From positions 2,542,001 to 2,606,000 of the forward strand of contig NZ_CP117267.1 in the NCBI RefSeq assembly GCF_007000325.2: DNA of 64,000 bases, in the 5' to 3' direction. Below the pieces are notes generated by a model, which had not been told where the DNA came from, ran no database searches, and worked only from the letters and a program-made list of their open reading frames with translations. Source of the DNA: Rhizobium rhododendri (GTDB lineage: Bacteria; Pseudomonadota; Alphaproteobacteria; Rhizobiales; Rhizobiaceae). Of this stretch, positions 1 to 9,613 are shown piece after piece; the stretch's first letter is position 1; each line of letters starts with the position of its first letter. Both the position numbers and the translations under genes were made by a program.

Positions 1-980
1 CCGCTGAACCGAGCTTCCAACCAATCGGCGGCCCTCTTGCGCCAATCTTCCTTTACGTCAACGACCAGCAACAGGCGTTTTACCGCGCCCTGACCCAATC
101 GATCGGCGCCATGCGCAAGGATCCTTGGCAGCTCTCGACATTGATCGGATTATCCTTCGCCTACGGAATTTTCCACGCGGCCGGTCCCGGCCACGGCAAG
201 GCGGTGATCTCGTCCTACATGGTTGCGAACGAGATCCAGTTGAAACGCGGCATCGCGATTTCCTTCGTGTCCGCCTTCGTCCAGGGCGTGGTTGCCATTG
301 CCGTCGTTGGTGCCGCCTATTTCGTGCTGCGTGGCAGCGGCATCACCATGACCGAGGCGACCAACGCCATGGAGATCTCCTCCTTCGTGATGGTCATATT
401 GTTCGGCTGCTGGCTGCTGTTTCGCAAATTGCGCTCAATGATGCGCGCCATGCCCGAGCGCCGCATGGAAATGGCGACCCCTGCCGGCCCTGTCAGCGTC
501 GCGCTGTTCGACAGCGGTGCCTTCGCCCGCAACGACGCAACCGTGGCGTCTGCCGGCCAGTTTAACTGCGATGCCCCGACCCTTGGAACGGCCGGGGTGG
601 TCTGCGAGGATTGCGGACGTGCGCACCTGCCCGATCCCTTGCTTCTGAAAGCGGAGCATTTCAGCGCGCGTGAAGCCTGGTCGGCCATTGTCGCCGTCGG
701 CCTTCGCCCCTGCTCCGGCGCCCTGCTGGTCATGACCTTCGCAATGCTCAACGGGCTCCTGCTCGGCGGCGTGCTGTCGGTGTTCGCCATGTCGCTCGGC
801 ACGGCCATCACCGTGTCGATGCTGGCGATCATGGCAGTCACTGCCAAGGGGCTCGCGATGCGCCTTGCCGGGCCGGGATCGGCAAAGTCCACCTGGGTGG
901 GCAACGGCATAGAGCTTCTCGGCGCCGTCTTCGTGATTGTAACGGGTATCGTCCTGCTGGGCGCGTCGCTGCAGACCTAG
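1..980 (+). CDS. Nickel/cobalt efflux protein, RcnA-like (5' end outside window)
   Basis: Inner-membrane exporter of the NiCoT/RcnA family, expected to pump Ni2+ or Co2+ out of the cytoplasm. The frame is open from base 3 with no start codon, and the codons before the first in-frame ATG (111) read as family sequence ending in YVNDQQQAFYRAL, so the gene begins upstream of the window. The family signature HAAGPGHGK lies just after that ATG. About six hydrophobic segments are visible, with a cytoplasmic loop between the third and fourth. That loop is usually histidine-rich in RcnA; here it has few histidines but carries a CEDCGRAH pair of cysteines that could bind metal. Metal specificity is inferred from family only. 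Confidence 0.85.
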   Translation, partial: AEPSFQPIGGPLAPIFLYVNDQQQAFYRALTQSIGAMRKDPWQLSTLIGLSFAYGIFHAAGPGHGKAVISSYMVANEIQLKRGIAISFVSAFVQGVVAIAVVGAAYFVLRGSGITMTEATNAMEISSFVMVILFGCWLLFRKLRSMMRAMPERRMEMATPAGPVSVALFDSGAFARNDATVASAGQFNCDAPTLGTAGVVCEDCGRAHLPDPLLLKAEHFSAREAWSAIVAVGLRPCSGALLVMTFAMLNGLLLGGVLSVFAMSLGTAITVSMLAIMAVTAKGLAMRLAGPGSAKSTWVGNGIELLGAVFVIVTGIVLLGASLQT

Positions 981-983
981 AGA

Positions 984-1199
984 TCAGGACCGGTTGCGTC
1001 GCTGATATCTAGCCCGCAGCCAGAAGATCAGAAAAAAGCAGAGAATGACGGCGGCGCCGAAACCCGTCGCCAGCCAGGGTGAAAATTGACCGATCCACAA
1101 CACGGCATCCGGCATCAGGTACAGCACCGTACCAGCGCCGAGCAGGATGATCGCTGCAGCGATTGCTGACGATTGGTCTTCCGACTTTTTATCGGTCAA
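984..1199 (-). CDS. Small two-helix membrane protein, unknown function
   Basis: A 71-residue protein with a short polar N-terminus, two hydrophobic segments (about residues 11-31 and 38-62) and a basic tail ending RARYQRRNRS. The start is TTG, preceded by an AGGGG ribosome site about eight bases upstream. Its stop lies three bases from the stop of the converging metal exporter. I recognise no family; it may simply be a lineage-specific membrane peptide. Confidence 0.5.
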   Translation of the reverse strand: MTDKKSEDQSSAIAAAIILLGAGTVLYLMPDAVLWIGQFSPWLATGFGAAVILCFFLIFWLRARYQRRNRS

Positions 1200-1298
1200 G
1201 CAGCTTACCCCTTGAAGCGCCGATGGCGCGACTGCGCGTCGGGAGCCGATCGATGGCGAACTGCCGGTCCGACACGTGCCGGCAGTCTCGAACGTGTA

Positions 1299-1937
1299 TC
1301 AGCCGCGCAGTGCCGCAGCTTCCGCCGCAAGCTTGGTGATGCCCGCCCAGTCGCCCGAAGCGATCAGTTCCTTTGGCGCCACCCAGGACCCGCCGACGCA
1401 GATGACGTTCGGCAACGACAGATAATCGCGGGCATTCTTCAGAGATACGCCGCCCGTCGGGCAGAACATCGTCCCGGCCAGCGGCGACGAAAGCGCCTTG
1501 AGATAGCCAGCACCGCCTGCCTGCTCGGCGGGGAAGAACTTCAACACCTGATAGCCCTCTTCGCGTAGCGCCATGACTTCGCTCGCGGTCGCCGCACCCG
1601 GCAGCAAGGGAACGCTCGACTGTCTCGCGACATCGAGCAACTCCTGCGTCGTGCCCGGGCTGACGATGAATTTCGAACCGGCTTCGACGGCCGCTTCCCA
1701 ATGGGCGACGTTGAGGATGGTACCGGCACCAACCTCGGCGCCTTCGACTTCGTCGGCCACGGCGCGCACCGCATCCAGAGCTGCCGCCGTGCGCATGGTG
1801 ATCTCGATCGCCTTCAGTCCACCGGCGACCAGGGCCCGGGCAAGCAAGACTGCCGACTTCACGTCGTCGACGATCAGCACCGGCACGACCGGTGCATATT
1901 GCAGGATGGCTAGCAGCTTTTCGGTTTTTTCACCCAT
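1299..1937 (-). CDS. eda: 2-dehydro-3-deoxy-phosphogluconate (KDPG) aldolase
   Basis: Class I aldolase of the Entner-Doudoroff pathway: splits KDPG into pyruvate and glyceraldehyde 3-phosphate in the cytoplasm; many homologues also accept KHG or KDPGal. The 212-residue length is normal. Visible motifs are the strand PVLIVDD near the N-terminus, EITMRT with the catalytic glutamate, the Schiff-base lysine in LKFFPAEQAGG, and the phosphate loop around PTGGVS. The start at 1937 is chosen because CTGGAGTG lies eight bases upstream; longer versions of the frame run into the upstream intergenic DNA without a ribosome site. It is a single-gene unit, divergent from the CYTH gene. Confidence 0.93.
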   Translation of the reverse strand: MGEKTEKLLAILQYAPVVPVLIVDDVKSAVLLARALVAGGLKAIEITMRTAAALDAVRAVADEVEGAEVGAGTILNVAHWEAAVEAGSKFIVSPGTTQELLDVARQSSVPLLPGAATASEVMALREEGYQVLKFFPAEQAGGAGYLKALSSPLAGTMFCPTGGVSLKNARDYLSLPNVICVGGSWVAPKELIASGDWAGITKLAAEAAALRG

Positions 1938-2095
1938 CGCCGACACTCCAGAAAACGATTGAATTTCAGACTTCGATAACCCTCCTGAACATCCTTGTCG
2001 AGACAAAAGCGGGCAACCGCCCGCCCGGGTAGGAAATGCCGCAGACATCGGTTAGCCTGCCTGAAACAGGACGAGGCCGGGGGAGGCTGACACCA

Positions 2096-2554
2096 TTGGC
2101 AAAAGAGATTGAACGCAAATTCCTGGTCCGGCACGACGGATGGCGGGATCTGGTGGCCGAAACGATCGGACTGCAACAGGCCTACATCGCCTCGATGGAG
2201 GATCGATCCGTCCGTATCAGGCTTGCCAACGGCACGCAGGCGACGCTGACAGTCAAGATCGGCAAGCGCATGACCCGCGACGAATTCGAGTATTCCATTC
2301 CCTTGGCCGATGCGGAGGAGTTGATGACGAAAGCCGTTGGCGTGCCGATTATCAAGACCCGCCACAAGGTGCCGTACAAAGGGTTTACCTGGGAAATCGA
2401 CGTGTTCGACGGTGTGCATGCGGGCTTGCAGATCGCCGAGGTCGAGATGGGGCACGAGGATGACAATCCCGAGCTGCCGGATTGGCTTGGCGAAGAAGTC
2501 ACCGGCCAGCACCGCTATTCCAACCAGGCACTGGCGATGCGCTCCGAAGTCTAG
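2096..2554 (+). CDS. CYTH-domain phosphatase/adenylate-cyclase-like protein
   Basis: CYTH proteins fold as a triphosphate tunnel; bacterial members are mostly inorganic triphosphatases. The diagnostic EIERKFLV signature begins three residues after the start. The open frame extends to an ATG at 2036, but a TTG at 2096 is preceded by GGGGGAGG at a good spacing and gives the conserved N-terminus M-A-K-E-I-E-R-K, so TTG is taken as the start. Product is 152 residues, the normal length of the single-domain family. Further acidic/basic tunnel residues are visible in RIRLANG, EFEYSI, KTRHKVPY and WEIDVFDG. Substrate cannot be set from sequence. Confidence 0.9.
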   Translation: MAKEIERKFLVRHDGWRDLVAETIGLQQAYIASMEDRSVRIRLANGTQATLTVKIGKRMTRDEFEYSIPLADAEELMTKAVGVPIIKTRHKVPYKGFTWEIDVFDGVHAGLQIAEVEMGHEDDNPELPDWLGEEVTGQHRYSNQALAMRSEV

Positions 2555-2646
2555 GATGCCCGCCCTCGACCACTGTAGAGCCAGCTTTGCCACAGGGGTC
2601 GTAAATCGACATTGCGTCAAAGGGCTCAAGGCTGTATTTCGACCAC

Positions 2647-3585
2647 ATGACCGACATCACCTCGTCCACGCCCTCAGGCGTCAGCTCCTTTCTGGTGGCA
2701 GCGCTCTATCATTTCGCCGATTTCTCGCGGTTTGCCTCCATGCGCGACCCGCTGCAGAGGCTTTGCGAGGAACAGGGCGTCAAGGGCACGCTGCTGCTCG
2801 CCCATGAAGGGATCAACGGAACCATCGCCGGCACGGACGCTGGTGTATCCACGGTTCTTGCTTTCCTGCGCGCCCTGCCGGAATTTTCCGCGCTGGAGCA
2901 CAAGGAGAGCCGCGCGTCGAAGATGCCATTCGTGCGCATGAAGGTGAAGCTCAAGAAGGAAATCGTCACCATGGGCGTCGAGGACATCGACCCCAACAGC
3001 ATCGTCGGCACCTACGTCGCGCCTAAAGACTGGAACAGCCTGATTTCCGACCCCGATACCATCCTGATCGACACCCGCAACGACTACGAGACGGCCATAG
3101 GCGTCTTCAAGGGCGCAATCGATCCGAAGACCAAGACCTTTCGCGAGTTTCCGGAGTGGGTTCGGCAGAACACCGGGCTGCACAACAAGCCCAAAATCGC
3201 CATGTACTGCACCGGCGGCATCCGTTGCGAAAAGGCGACGGCCTTCATGAAGCAGCAAGGCTTTAACGAGGTCTATCACCTCAAAGGCGGCATTCTCAAA
3301 TATCTCGAGGAAGTGCCCGAAGAGCAGAGTCTCTGGGAGGGCGCCTGCTTCGTCTTCGACGAGCGCGTCTCTGTCGAACACGGGCTGAAGGAAGGCGAGC
3401 ACAAGCTTTGCCATGCCTGCCGCACGCCGATCACTGCCGAAGAGATCACCTCGCCCTACTACGAGGCCGGCGTCTCCTGCAGCCAGTGCTACGATGTCAG
3501 AAGCGAGAGCGACCGGGAACGGTTCCGAGAACGCCAGCGCCAGATCGAGCTTGCCCGCAAGACCGGCCGCGCCCACCGCGGCTAG
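2647..3585 (+). CDS. trhO: tRNA uridine(34) hydroxylase, rhodanese-like (TrhO/YceA)
   Basis: Makes 5-hydroxyuridine at the wobble position of tRNAs in an oxygen-dependent way. The 312-residue protein has an N-terminal UPF0176 domain (residues 10-110, with [13 protein letters not shown]), a rhodanese domain (about 120-230) with active-site loop [10 protein letters not shown] and catalytic Cys188, and a C-terminal cysteine-rich segment (CHACRTPI and CSQCYD) that looks like a metal knuckle. All three parts are standard for the family. Transcribed alone, converging on the GGDEF-EAL gene. Confidence 0.95.
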   Translation: MTDITSSTPSGVSSFLVAALYHFADFSRFASMRDPLQRLCEEQGVKGTLLLAHEGINGTIAGTDAGVSTVLAFLRALPEFSALEHKESRASKMPFVRMKVKLKKEIVTMGVEDIDPNSIVGTYVAPKDWNSLISDPDTILIDTRNDYETAIGVFKGAIDPKTKTFREFPEWVRQNTGLHNKPKIAMYCTGGIRCEKATAFMKQQGFNEVYHLKGGILKYLEEVPEEQSLWEGACFVFDERVSVEHGLKEGEHKLCHACRTPITAEEITSPYYEAGVSCSQCYDVRSESDRERFRERQRQIELARKTGRAHRG

Positions 3586-3624
3586 AGTTTCCAGCAAAAG
3601 TGCGCAAATGCGCCAGGCCGGATA

Positions 3625-5844
3625 TCAGCCCGAAATAGCGACCCGTTGCCCGTTTTCCTCGGCATCGCGAAGCTCGGCCTGATAGCGCTTTGTAATGTCG
3701 GCGGCCGTCATTGGCTTGCCGTGGAAATATCCCTGCAACTCGTCACAGCCGAACAGCCGCACCGCGATCCCCTGCTCCTCGGTCTCGATCCCCTCGGCGG
3801 TCACCGGGATATCCAGCGAGCGGGCAAGAGCCACCGTTGCCTGCAGCATGTCGCGGGCGCTCTTGCCTTCCAGCACGCCCATGGTCAGCGATTTGTCGAT
3901 CTTGATGCGGTCGAAGCCGAACTGGCGGAGATAGCCGATCGATGAGAAGCCCGATCCGAAATCGTCGAGCGCCACCTTGACGCCGAGCGCCTTCAGACGC
4001 TCGATTGCGACGCGTATTCGCTTCGGGTTCTGGATGATGTAGCCTTCGGTGATCTCCAGCGTCACGCGCTCGGGATCGATCTCCGTCTGCTTGAGCACAT
4101 AGCGCACATAGTCGGCGAAGGCCGGGTTGCGGAACTGGCTCGGCGAAACATTAACGGCGATACGCATGCCTGGCCAAGCGACGGCCGCCTCACAGGCCCG
4201 CCGGAGAACCAGCAGCCCCAGCCCCTCGATAAGACCGCTGGTTTCGGCCACCGGGATAAAAACTTCAGGAGATATCGGCCCGTAGCCGGGGCGATCCCAG
4301 CGCACCAGCGCTTCGACTCCGATCATCGCATGCGTCGCCGCGTCGACCAGCGGCTGGTAGACCACACCAAGGGTTTCCCCTTCGATCGCAGCACGCAGAT
4401 CGAGCTCCATGGCATTGCGACCTTCGCGATCGGTGTCCATGTCGCTGTCGTAGCACATCATGCGGGAGCGGCCTGCTTCCTTGGCCTTGTACATCGCGAG
4501 ATCGGCGCGGCGCACCATTTCCTCACGACCGACGCGGCCTTCGGGAGACATGGCGATGCCGATGCTGGCGCCGACCACGATGACGCGGCGGCCGATTTCG
4601 AGCGGTTCCGAGAGGAAATCGAGCACCTGTTCGGCAAGGCCGAGGGCTGGGCCGTCATTCAGGTCTTCGCCGGGGAAGGCAACGGCAAATTCATCGCCGC
4701 CCAGCCGCGCAAGAATGGCGTTTCCCGGCACCAGGACCTTAAGCCCGGCAGCGATGGCGCGGATAAGCTGGTCGCCGGTACCATGGCCGTAGGAATCGTT
4801 GATCTCCTTGAAGCCGTCGAGATCGAGATAAAGAAGCAGCACGTTGCTGCGATCAAGCGATGCCTGCTCGATCATCTGGTCGACATGAACCCGCATGCCT
4901 TCCCTGTTTAAAAGCCCGGACAGCCGGTCCTGCAGGGCCGCCTCGCGCGCTGCTGCTTCCTCTGCCCGCAAACGCTTGTTGGCAAGCGATCCAAGCATCA
5001 GCAGCACCACGAAGAACATGCCGACCAACCCGAGGGCGCCGGCCACCAGCGGCCGCGCCTGCTGGTAGCTCATGTCGCCGGGAATGCTCGACTGCCAGAC
5101 CATCTTTCCGAGCGTCCGGCCGAGCGGATCGACGACCGGGACCGCATTTGCCGACGCCGTGTCCGCTGAAACCAGATGCAGGCCGTTGATGACATAGTTA
5201 TCTGCCATCGCCTTGATTTGATCGGCGTCAAGGTGGCGAATGAAAACGAGGTAACGCCGCTGGCCTACGGGCACCGGGACAGTCCCCGATTTCTGCCGGA
5301 CCAGCGCCACGCCGGCAACCGCCACGCCGTTGCTGGTGTCGATAAAGCCGGCCGCTTCCGGCATTGCTCCTGCGGGCGCTGAACGGGCCGTGTCGAGCAA
5401 AGACCAGATCGCAGGGTCGAGCATGCTCTTCATAGGTTCGGTGCTGGGCTTGCCGTTCTGGTACGCGAGGACAGGCTTTCCGCTCTCATCGACAACGATC
5501 ACACCGTCGAAAAGCGGGTTGTTCGCAGACATCCCCCCGAAGTTGCTTGCCACCCAATCCATGCCATCGGGCGCATAGACGAATTTCGCCGCATCGTCCC
5601 ACGCCGCATAGTCGTTGAGCGTTGCTTTCAGCTGGGTCTGGAATGTCTTCAGCGCGCCAGTCGTTGTCTGGAAGGAGCGCTTCTCATCGAGCCTGTTGGA
5701 GTAATCTGCCACTCGGGCAACGGCCGTCAGAACCATCAGGGTCACGACAGCGACCACGAGCGCAAACGAAAACAGCACGGCCATCACGATCGAATGACGG
5801 TCGCGTCCAATATCCCGCTGAAACAACTTCGAAAACGCGCCCAT
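3625..5844 (-). CDS. CHASE4-like sensor GGDEF-EAL protein (c-di-GMP turnover)
   Basis: Membrane-bound bifunctional cyclic-di-GMP protein of 739 residues. The start at 5844 is set by AAGGAGTG just upstream. A hydrophobic segment near residues 19-45 and a second one near 280-300 bracket a periplasmic region (with WDDAAKFVY, typical of CHASE4). A GGDEF domain follows with an intact signature near residues 380-384, then an EAL domain with EAL at about 510-512, NVSPSQFRN, DDFGSGFSS and KIDKS. Because both catalytic sets look complete it could make and degrade c-di-GMP; which activity dominates cannot be read from sequence. The periplasmic ligand is unknown. Confidence 0.92.
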   Translation of the reverse strand: MGAFSKLFQRDIGRDRHSIVMAVLFSFALVVAVVTLMVLTAVARVADYSNRLDEKRSFQTTTGALKTFQTQLKATLNDYAAWDDAAKFVYAPDGMDWVASNFGGMSANNPLFDGVIVVDESGKPVLAYQNGKPSTEPMKSMLDPAIWSLLDTARSAPAGAMPEAAGFIDTSNGVAVAGVALVRQKSGTVPVPVGQRRYLVFIRHLDADQIKAMADNYVINGLHLVSADTASANAVPVVDPLGRTLGKMVWQSSIPGDMSYQQARPLVAGALGLVGMFFVVLLMLGSLANKRLRAEEAAAREAALQDRLSGLLNREGMRVHVDQMIEQASLDRSNVLLLYLDLDGFKEINDSYGHGTGDQLIRAIAAGLKVLVPGNAILARLGGDEFAVAFPGEDLNDGPALGLAEQVLDFLSEPLEIGRRVIVVGASIGIAMSPEGRVGREEMVRRADLAMYKAKEAGRSRMMCYDSDMDTDREGRNAMELDLRAAIEGETLGVVYQPLVDAATHAMIGVEALVRWDRPGYGPISPEVFIPVAETSGLIEGLGLLVLRRACEAAVAWPGMRIAVNVSPSQFRNPAFADYVRYVLKQTEIDPERVTLEITEGYIIQNPKRIRVAIERLKALGVKVALDDFGSGFSSIGYLRQFGFDRIKIDKSLTMGVLEGKSARDMLQATVALARSLDIPVTAEGIETEEQGIAVRLFGCDELQGYFHGKPMTAADITKRYQAELRDAEENGQRVAISG

Positions 5845-5972
5845 ACGGCACTCCTTAAGCGCGGAATATGCAGAACAGGTCTTCAAGAACCGTTAAGGAA
5901 ATTGAGAACGCGCGTAAAGACACAGGAACAATACAACCTTTTGCTGCATTTCCCCGCACCTCTACCCTGGGA

Positions 5973-5994
5973 CCAAGGGGTTAGCATCCCTTGG
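5973..5994. terminator. Small hairpin downstream of bglA
   Basis: CCAAGGG and CCCTTGG form a 7-bp stem with an 8-base loop ten bases past the bglA stop. No T-run follows in the leftward direction, so it is only a candidate terminator. Confidence 0.35.
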
Positions 5995-6003
5995 CGTCGG
6001 TGA

Positions 6004-7377
6004 TCAGGTCGCGGTATGGTTGCCTTTTGGAAACAGCGCCGCCAGTTCGGAATACCATTTTCCGCTGCTCTTGACGGTGCGCACCTGCGTCTCGTAATCG
6101 ACATGGACCAGGCCGAAGCGCATGCGATAGCCCTCCGCCCATTCGAAGTTATCCATCAGGCTCCAGGCGAAGTAGCCACGCATCGGATATCCGTCCTTGA
6201 TGAGATCAGCGACGATATTGAGATGGTCGATGTAATAGTCGAGCCGCGGCTGATCGTCGACCACACCGTCCACGACGCCCATGTTATAGGCGGCCCCGTT
6301 CTCGGTGATGTAGCATTCCGGCATCTCGTAGCGCCGATAGAGGTCCTCGATCAGCAGCTTCAGGCCGGGTGCGTAGACTTCCCAGCCGATATCCGTCTTG
6401 ACGTCGCTGACCGGCGGCGCCTCTTTCGTCCAGGGAAAGTCGCCCGATTTCTCCGCATCGTCGAAGACACGATCCGGCTTGTAGTAGTTGATGCCGACCC
6501 AATCGAGCTTTTGATTGATCAGCGCCATGTCGCCATCGGCAATCTCGGGCATGCGATCGCCCAGCGCTGCCAGGAAGGCCTCCGGATACTGGCCCTTGAA
6601 GACCGGATCGAAGAAGGCCCCATTGTGGAACTCGTGCGCCCGCTCTACAGCCGCATGATCGGCCGCACCGTCCGAGCCTGAGATGATCGACGCGGCGTTG
6701 AGCACCAGCCCGACCGGCACCTTCGGCGCCTCGGAGCGGATCGCCTCCACGCCGAGCCCGTGGGCGAGATTGATATGGTGCATGGCCGCAAGCGCCGCTT
6801 CCATGTTTCGTTCGCCCGGCGCATGGATGCCCCAGAGATGGCTGAGCCAGACGATGCACCAGGGCTCGTTGAATGTAGCGACCGAATCCAGCCGGTCTCC
6901 GAGTCGTGCCATAACCGTCTTGGCATAGCGCTGGTATGCATAGGCCGTCGAGCGCGCCGTCCAGCCGCCGTCACCCATCAGCGAAAGCGGCAGATCCCAG
7001 TGATAAAGCGTCGCGAAGGTCTTGATGCCGCGTGCCTTGCAGCCGTCGACCAGCCGGTCGTAGAAATCCAGCCCCTTCTCGTTGATCGGCCCGGTGCCTT
7101 CCGGCACGATGCGCGGCCAGGCGATCGAGAAGCGATAGGCCTCAACGCCCATCTCCTTGATAAGATCGAGATCCTCGTCCAGCCGGTTGTAGTGATCGCA
7201 AGCGACATCGCCGTTGTCGCGCTGGAAAACTCTGCCCGGCATGTTGCAGAACGCGTCCCAGATCGACGCCTTGCGTCCATCGGTCCTGGTGGCACCCTCG
7301 ATCTGGAAAGCGGCCGTCGCCACGCCGAAGGTAAAGTCACCGGGAAACCGCGCGGCCATCGTTTTTGGATCGATCAT
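6004..7377 (-). CDS. Beta-glucosidase, glycoside hydrolase family 1
   Basis: Cytoplasmic retaining beta-glucosidase/galactosidase of 457 residues, the usual GH1 length. The N-terminal signature FTFGVATAAFQIEGA is present, the acid/base glutamate is E171 in TFNEPW, and the nucleophile is E359 in YITENGAAYN. There is no signal peptide, so it should act on imported disaccharides. A perfect LacI-type palindrome (7458-7471) lies 80 bases upstream, which suggests sugar-responsive control, although no LacI gene or transporter adjoins it here. Confidence 0.95.
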   Translation of the reverse strand: MIDPKTMAARFPGDFTFGVATAAFQIEGATRTDGRKASIWDAFCNMPGRVFQRDNGDVACDHYNRLDEDLDLIKEMGVEAYRFSIAWPRIVPEGTGPINEKGLDFYDRLVDGCKARGIKTFATLYHWDLPLSLMGDGGWTARSTAYAYQRYAKTVMARLGDRLDSVATFNEPWCIVWLSHLWGIHAPGERNMEAALAAMHHINLAHGLGVEAIRSEAPKVPVGLVLNAASIISGSDGAADHAAVERAHEFHNGAFFDPVFKGQYPEAFLAALGDRMPEIADGDMALINQKLDWVGINYYKPDRVFDDAEKSGDFPWTKEAPPVSDVKTDIGWEVYAPGLKLLIEDLYRRYEMPECYITENGAAYNMGVVDGVVDDQPRLDYYIDHLNIVADLIKDGYPMRGYFAWSLMDNFEWAEGYRMRFGLVHVDYETQVRTVKSSGKWYSELAALFPKGNHTAT

Positions 7378-7457
7378 GGAATGTCTCGTTTTCTTGAACT
7401 GATGGTGGACGATTTAGACCGGCAACTACCCGATTGTACAGATGATGAATGTCAAAA

Positions 7458-7471
7458 CTGCAACGTTGCAG
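7458..7471. promoter_or_regulatory. LacI-type palindrome upstream of bglA
   Basis: CTGCAACGTTGCAG is a perfect 14-bp palindrome with the central CG of LacI/GalR-family operators, placed about 80 bases before the bglA start and 195 before the P-type ATPase. The binding protein is not encoded nearby. Confidence 0.5.
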
Positions 7472-7665
7472 ACAAGCCCCGCGCGTCCACCTGAAATCCG
7501 GCCTTCCATGACCGCATCGGTTGCCCATCGGTATCGCACCCCTCAATTGATGTCGGTCAATCCGCGCGCCCCAACGGTGGGTTACCTTGACGCCTCTTGC
7601 GCTAACCGGGCCTGGAGGGATCGAGGCCTCAAACTGCGGTTCTGAGCCTCCAATGGGAACGAGAG

Positions 7666-9534
7666 ATGTCCATGACCGCTGAGAGAACAGACCGTTTGAA
7701 GACCACGCTGCTCCTCGTGGCGATGTTCACACTCGCACTCGGGCTGCTTCTTTACGTCCTAGATCACCCGGATGCTGCAAGGCTTGCATGGCAGGTCGGC
7801 GTCGTCCCGGTTCTGGCGGCATTGATCTTCGAAATCGCGCGCAGCGTCTGGCGTGGCGAAGTGGGCCTCGACATCGTGGCCGCATTGTCCATGACCGCAG
7901 CGCTTCTCTTCGGTGAGACGCTCGCCGCAGCGGTGGTCGCCGTCATGTATTCCGGCGGCACATTTCTGGAAAGCTTCGCGGAAGGCCGCGCCCGGCGTGA
8001 GATGAGCGCGCTGCTCGCCCGTGTCCCCAGAACCGCGACGCGTTATGCCAACGGTGGTCTGGCAGACGTTGCGCTGGAGATCATCGAACCCGGCGACCTG
8101 CTTTTGATCCACCAGGGCGGGATCGTGCCTGCAGATGGCGACATCGAAAGCCCGCAGGCGATCCTCGATAAGTCGGCCCTGACAGGCGAGTCGATGCCGG
8201 TGCGGCTGGACAAGGGCCAGGAGGCGATGAGCGGATCGACCAATGCCGGGGAAGCATTCGACCTGCGCGTGCGGCATCGCGCCGCCGACAGCACCTATGC
8301 AGGCATCGTGCGCCTGGTCGAGGCCGCGCAGGCATCCAAGGCCCCGATGGCGAGGCTGGCCGACCGCTATTCGCTGTGGTTCCTGCTGGTGACGATCGCG
8401 CTGTCTGCAGCCGCATGGTGGTTCACCGGCGATCCCATTCGCGCAGTGGCTGTCCTTGTCGTGGCGACCCCCTGCCCGCTGATCCTTGCCGTCCCGGTGG
8501 CTTTGGTGGCCGGTCTTTCCCGTGCAGCCCATTTCGGCGTTCTCATCAAGGGCGCAAAGCCGCTGGAAGCCCTGGCGCGGATCAGCACCTTGATTCTCGA
8601 CAAGACCGGAACCCTGACGGACGGGCGCCCGCAAATCGTTTCGATCGAGGCGCACAACGGAATGTCGGACGGTGAGATCCTGTATTTCGCGGCCGCACTC
8701 GAGCAGGCCTCGAAACACCCCATGGCACAGGCCATCGTTGCAGCGGCGCGTCGCCAGAGCGTGGTGCTGCCATTGCCGGAAAACGTCGTCGAGCGCCCCG
8801 GTGAAGGCGTCATCGGAACGATCTCCGGCCGCCAGGTATCGGTGGGAGGCATCGCATTCGTCAGCAAACAGGCCGGCGTGGTGTCCGCAGCCAGTCCGAT
8901 CATGGACGTCGGGACGGTCGTTGTCGCTCTCTCCGTCGACAACAGGATCGCAGGCTACATCACCATGGCGGATGCATTGCGCACGGGAACCGTCGAACTC
9001 ATTGCCAACCTGCGCCTGCTTGGCATCAAGCGGATTTTGCTGGCCACCGGAGATCGGCGTGCGGTGGCGGAAACGGTGACCAAGAACCTTGGCCTCGACG
9101 CCGTCAGATCAGACCTGACGCCCGACCAGAAAGTCCTTCTGGTGCTGACCGAGCGCAAGAACGGGTCGGTGATGATGGTGGGTGATGGGGTCAACGATGC
9201 CCCGGCATTGGCCGCCGCCGACATCGGCGTTGCCATGGGCGCCCGCGGAGCCGCCGCCTCGGCTGAAGCCGCCGATATCGTGCTTCTTGTCGATCACCTG
9301 GATCGCCTGCTGCCCGGCATCGAAATTGCCAAAAGCTCCCGGCGTATCGCCATGGAAAGCGTCATCGCGGGCATCGCCATGTCGGTTATCGGAATGATCG
9401 CCGCAGCACTGGGTTACTTGACACCTGTGCAGGGAGCCGTGCTCCAGGAACTCATCGATGTCGCGGTGATCCTGAATTCGCTCAGAGCCCTGCGGATCAC
9501 CCCCAGGATCGCGCCCGTCACGGCAGAGGATTGA
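7666..9534 (+). CDS. Heavy-metal translocating P-type ATPase (P1B, TPC motif)
   Basis: Inner-membrane metal-exporting ATPase of 622 residues. The transmembrane metal site is TPCP with Cys270, not the CPC of Cu/Zn pumps. The phosphorylation site is DKTGTLT with D312, TGES of the actuator domain is in KSALTGESMP, the nucleotide domain has the SKHPMAQA histidine-proline pair, and the hinge is GDGVNDAPAL. No N-terminal metal-binding domain is present; the protein starts straight into membrane helices. The last helix carries LQELIDVAVILNS. TPC places it with P1B-5-like pumps (Ni/Fe/Co in other rhizobia), but the hemerythrin tail known there is missing, so the metal is open. Confidence 0.9.
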   Translation: MSMTAERTDRLKTTLLLVAMFTLALGLLLYVLDHPDAARLAWQVGVVPVLAALIFEIARSVWRGEVGLDIVAALSMTAALLFGETLAAAVVAVMYSGGTFLESFAEGRARREMSALLARVPRTATRYANGGLADVALEIIEPGDLLLIHQGGIVPADGDIESPQAILDKSALTGESMPVRLDKGQEAMSGSTNAGEAFDLRVRHRAADSTYAGIVRLVEAAQASKAPMARLADRYSLWFLLVTIALSAAAWWFTGDPIRAVAVLVVATPCPLILAVPVALVAGLSRAAHFGVLIKGAKPLEALARISTLILDKTGTLTDGRPQIVSIEAHNGMSDGEILYFAAALEQASKHPMAQAIVAAARRQSVVLPLPENVVERPGEGVIGTISGRQVSVGGIAFVSKQAGVVSAASPIMDVGTVVVALSVDNRIAGYITMADALRTGTVELIANLRLLGIKRILLATGDRRAVAETVTKNLGLDAVRSDLTPDQKVLLVLTERKNGSVMMVGDGVNDAPALAAADIGVAMGARGAAASAEAADIVLLVDHLDRLLPGIEIAKSSRRIAMESVIAGIAMSVIGMIAAALGYLTPVQGAVLQELIDVAVILNSLRALRITPRIAPVTAED

Positions 9535-9613
9535 TTACAGGCTGCGCCGCCGGACTATCCTTTTCGGGCACGGACGGACTGCCTGCGAGCTTCTCATGCT
9601 TGTCAAACCTGAC

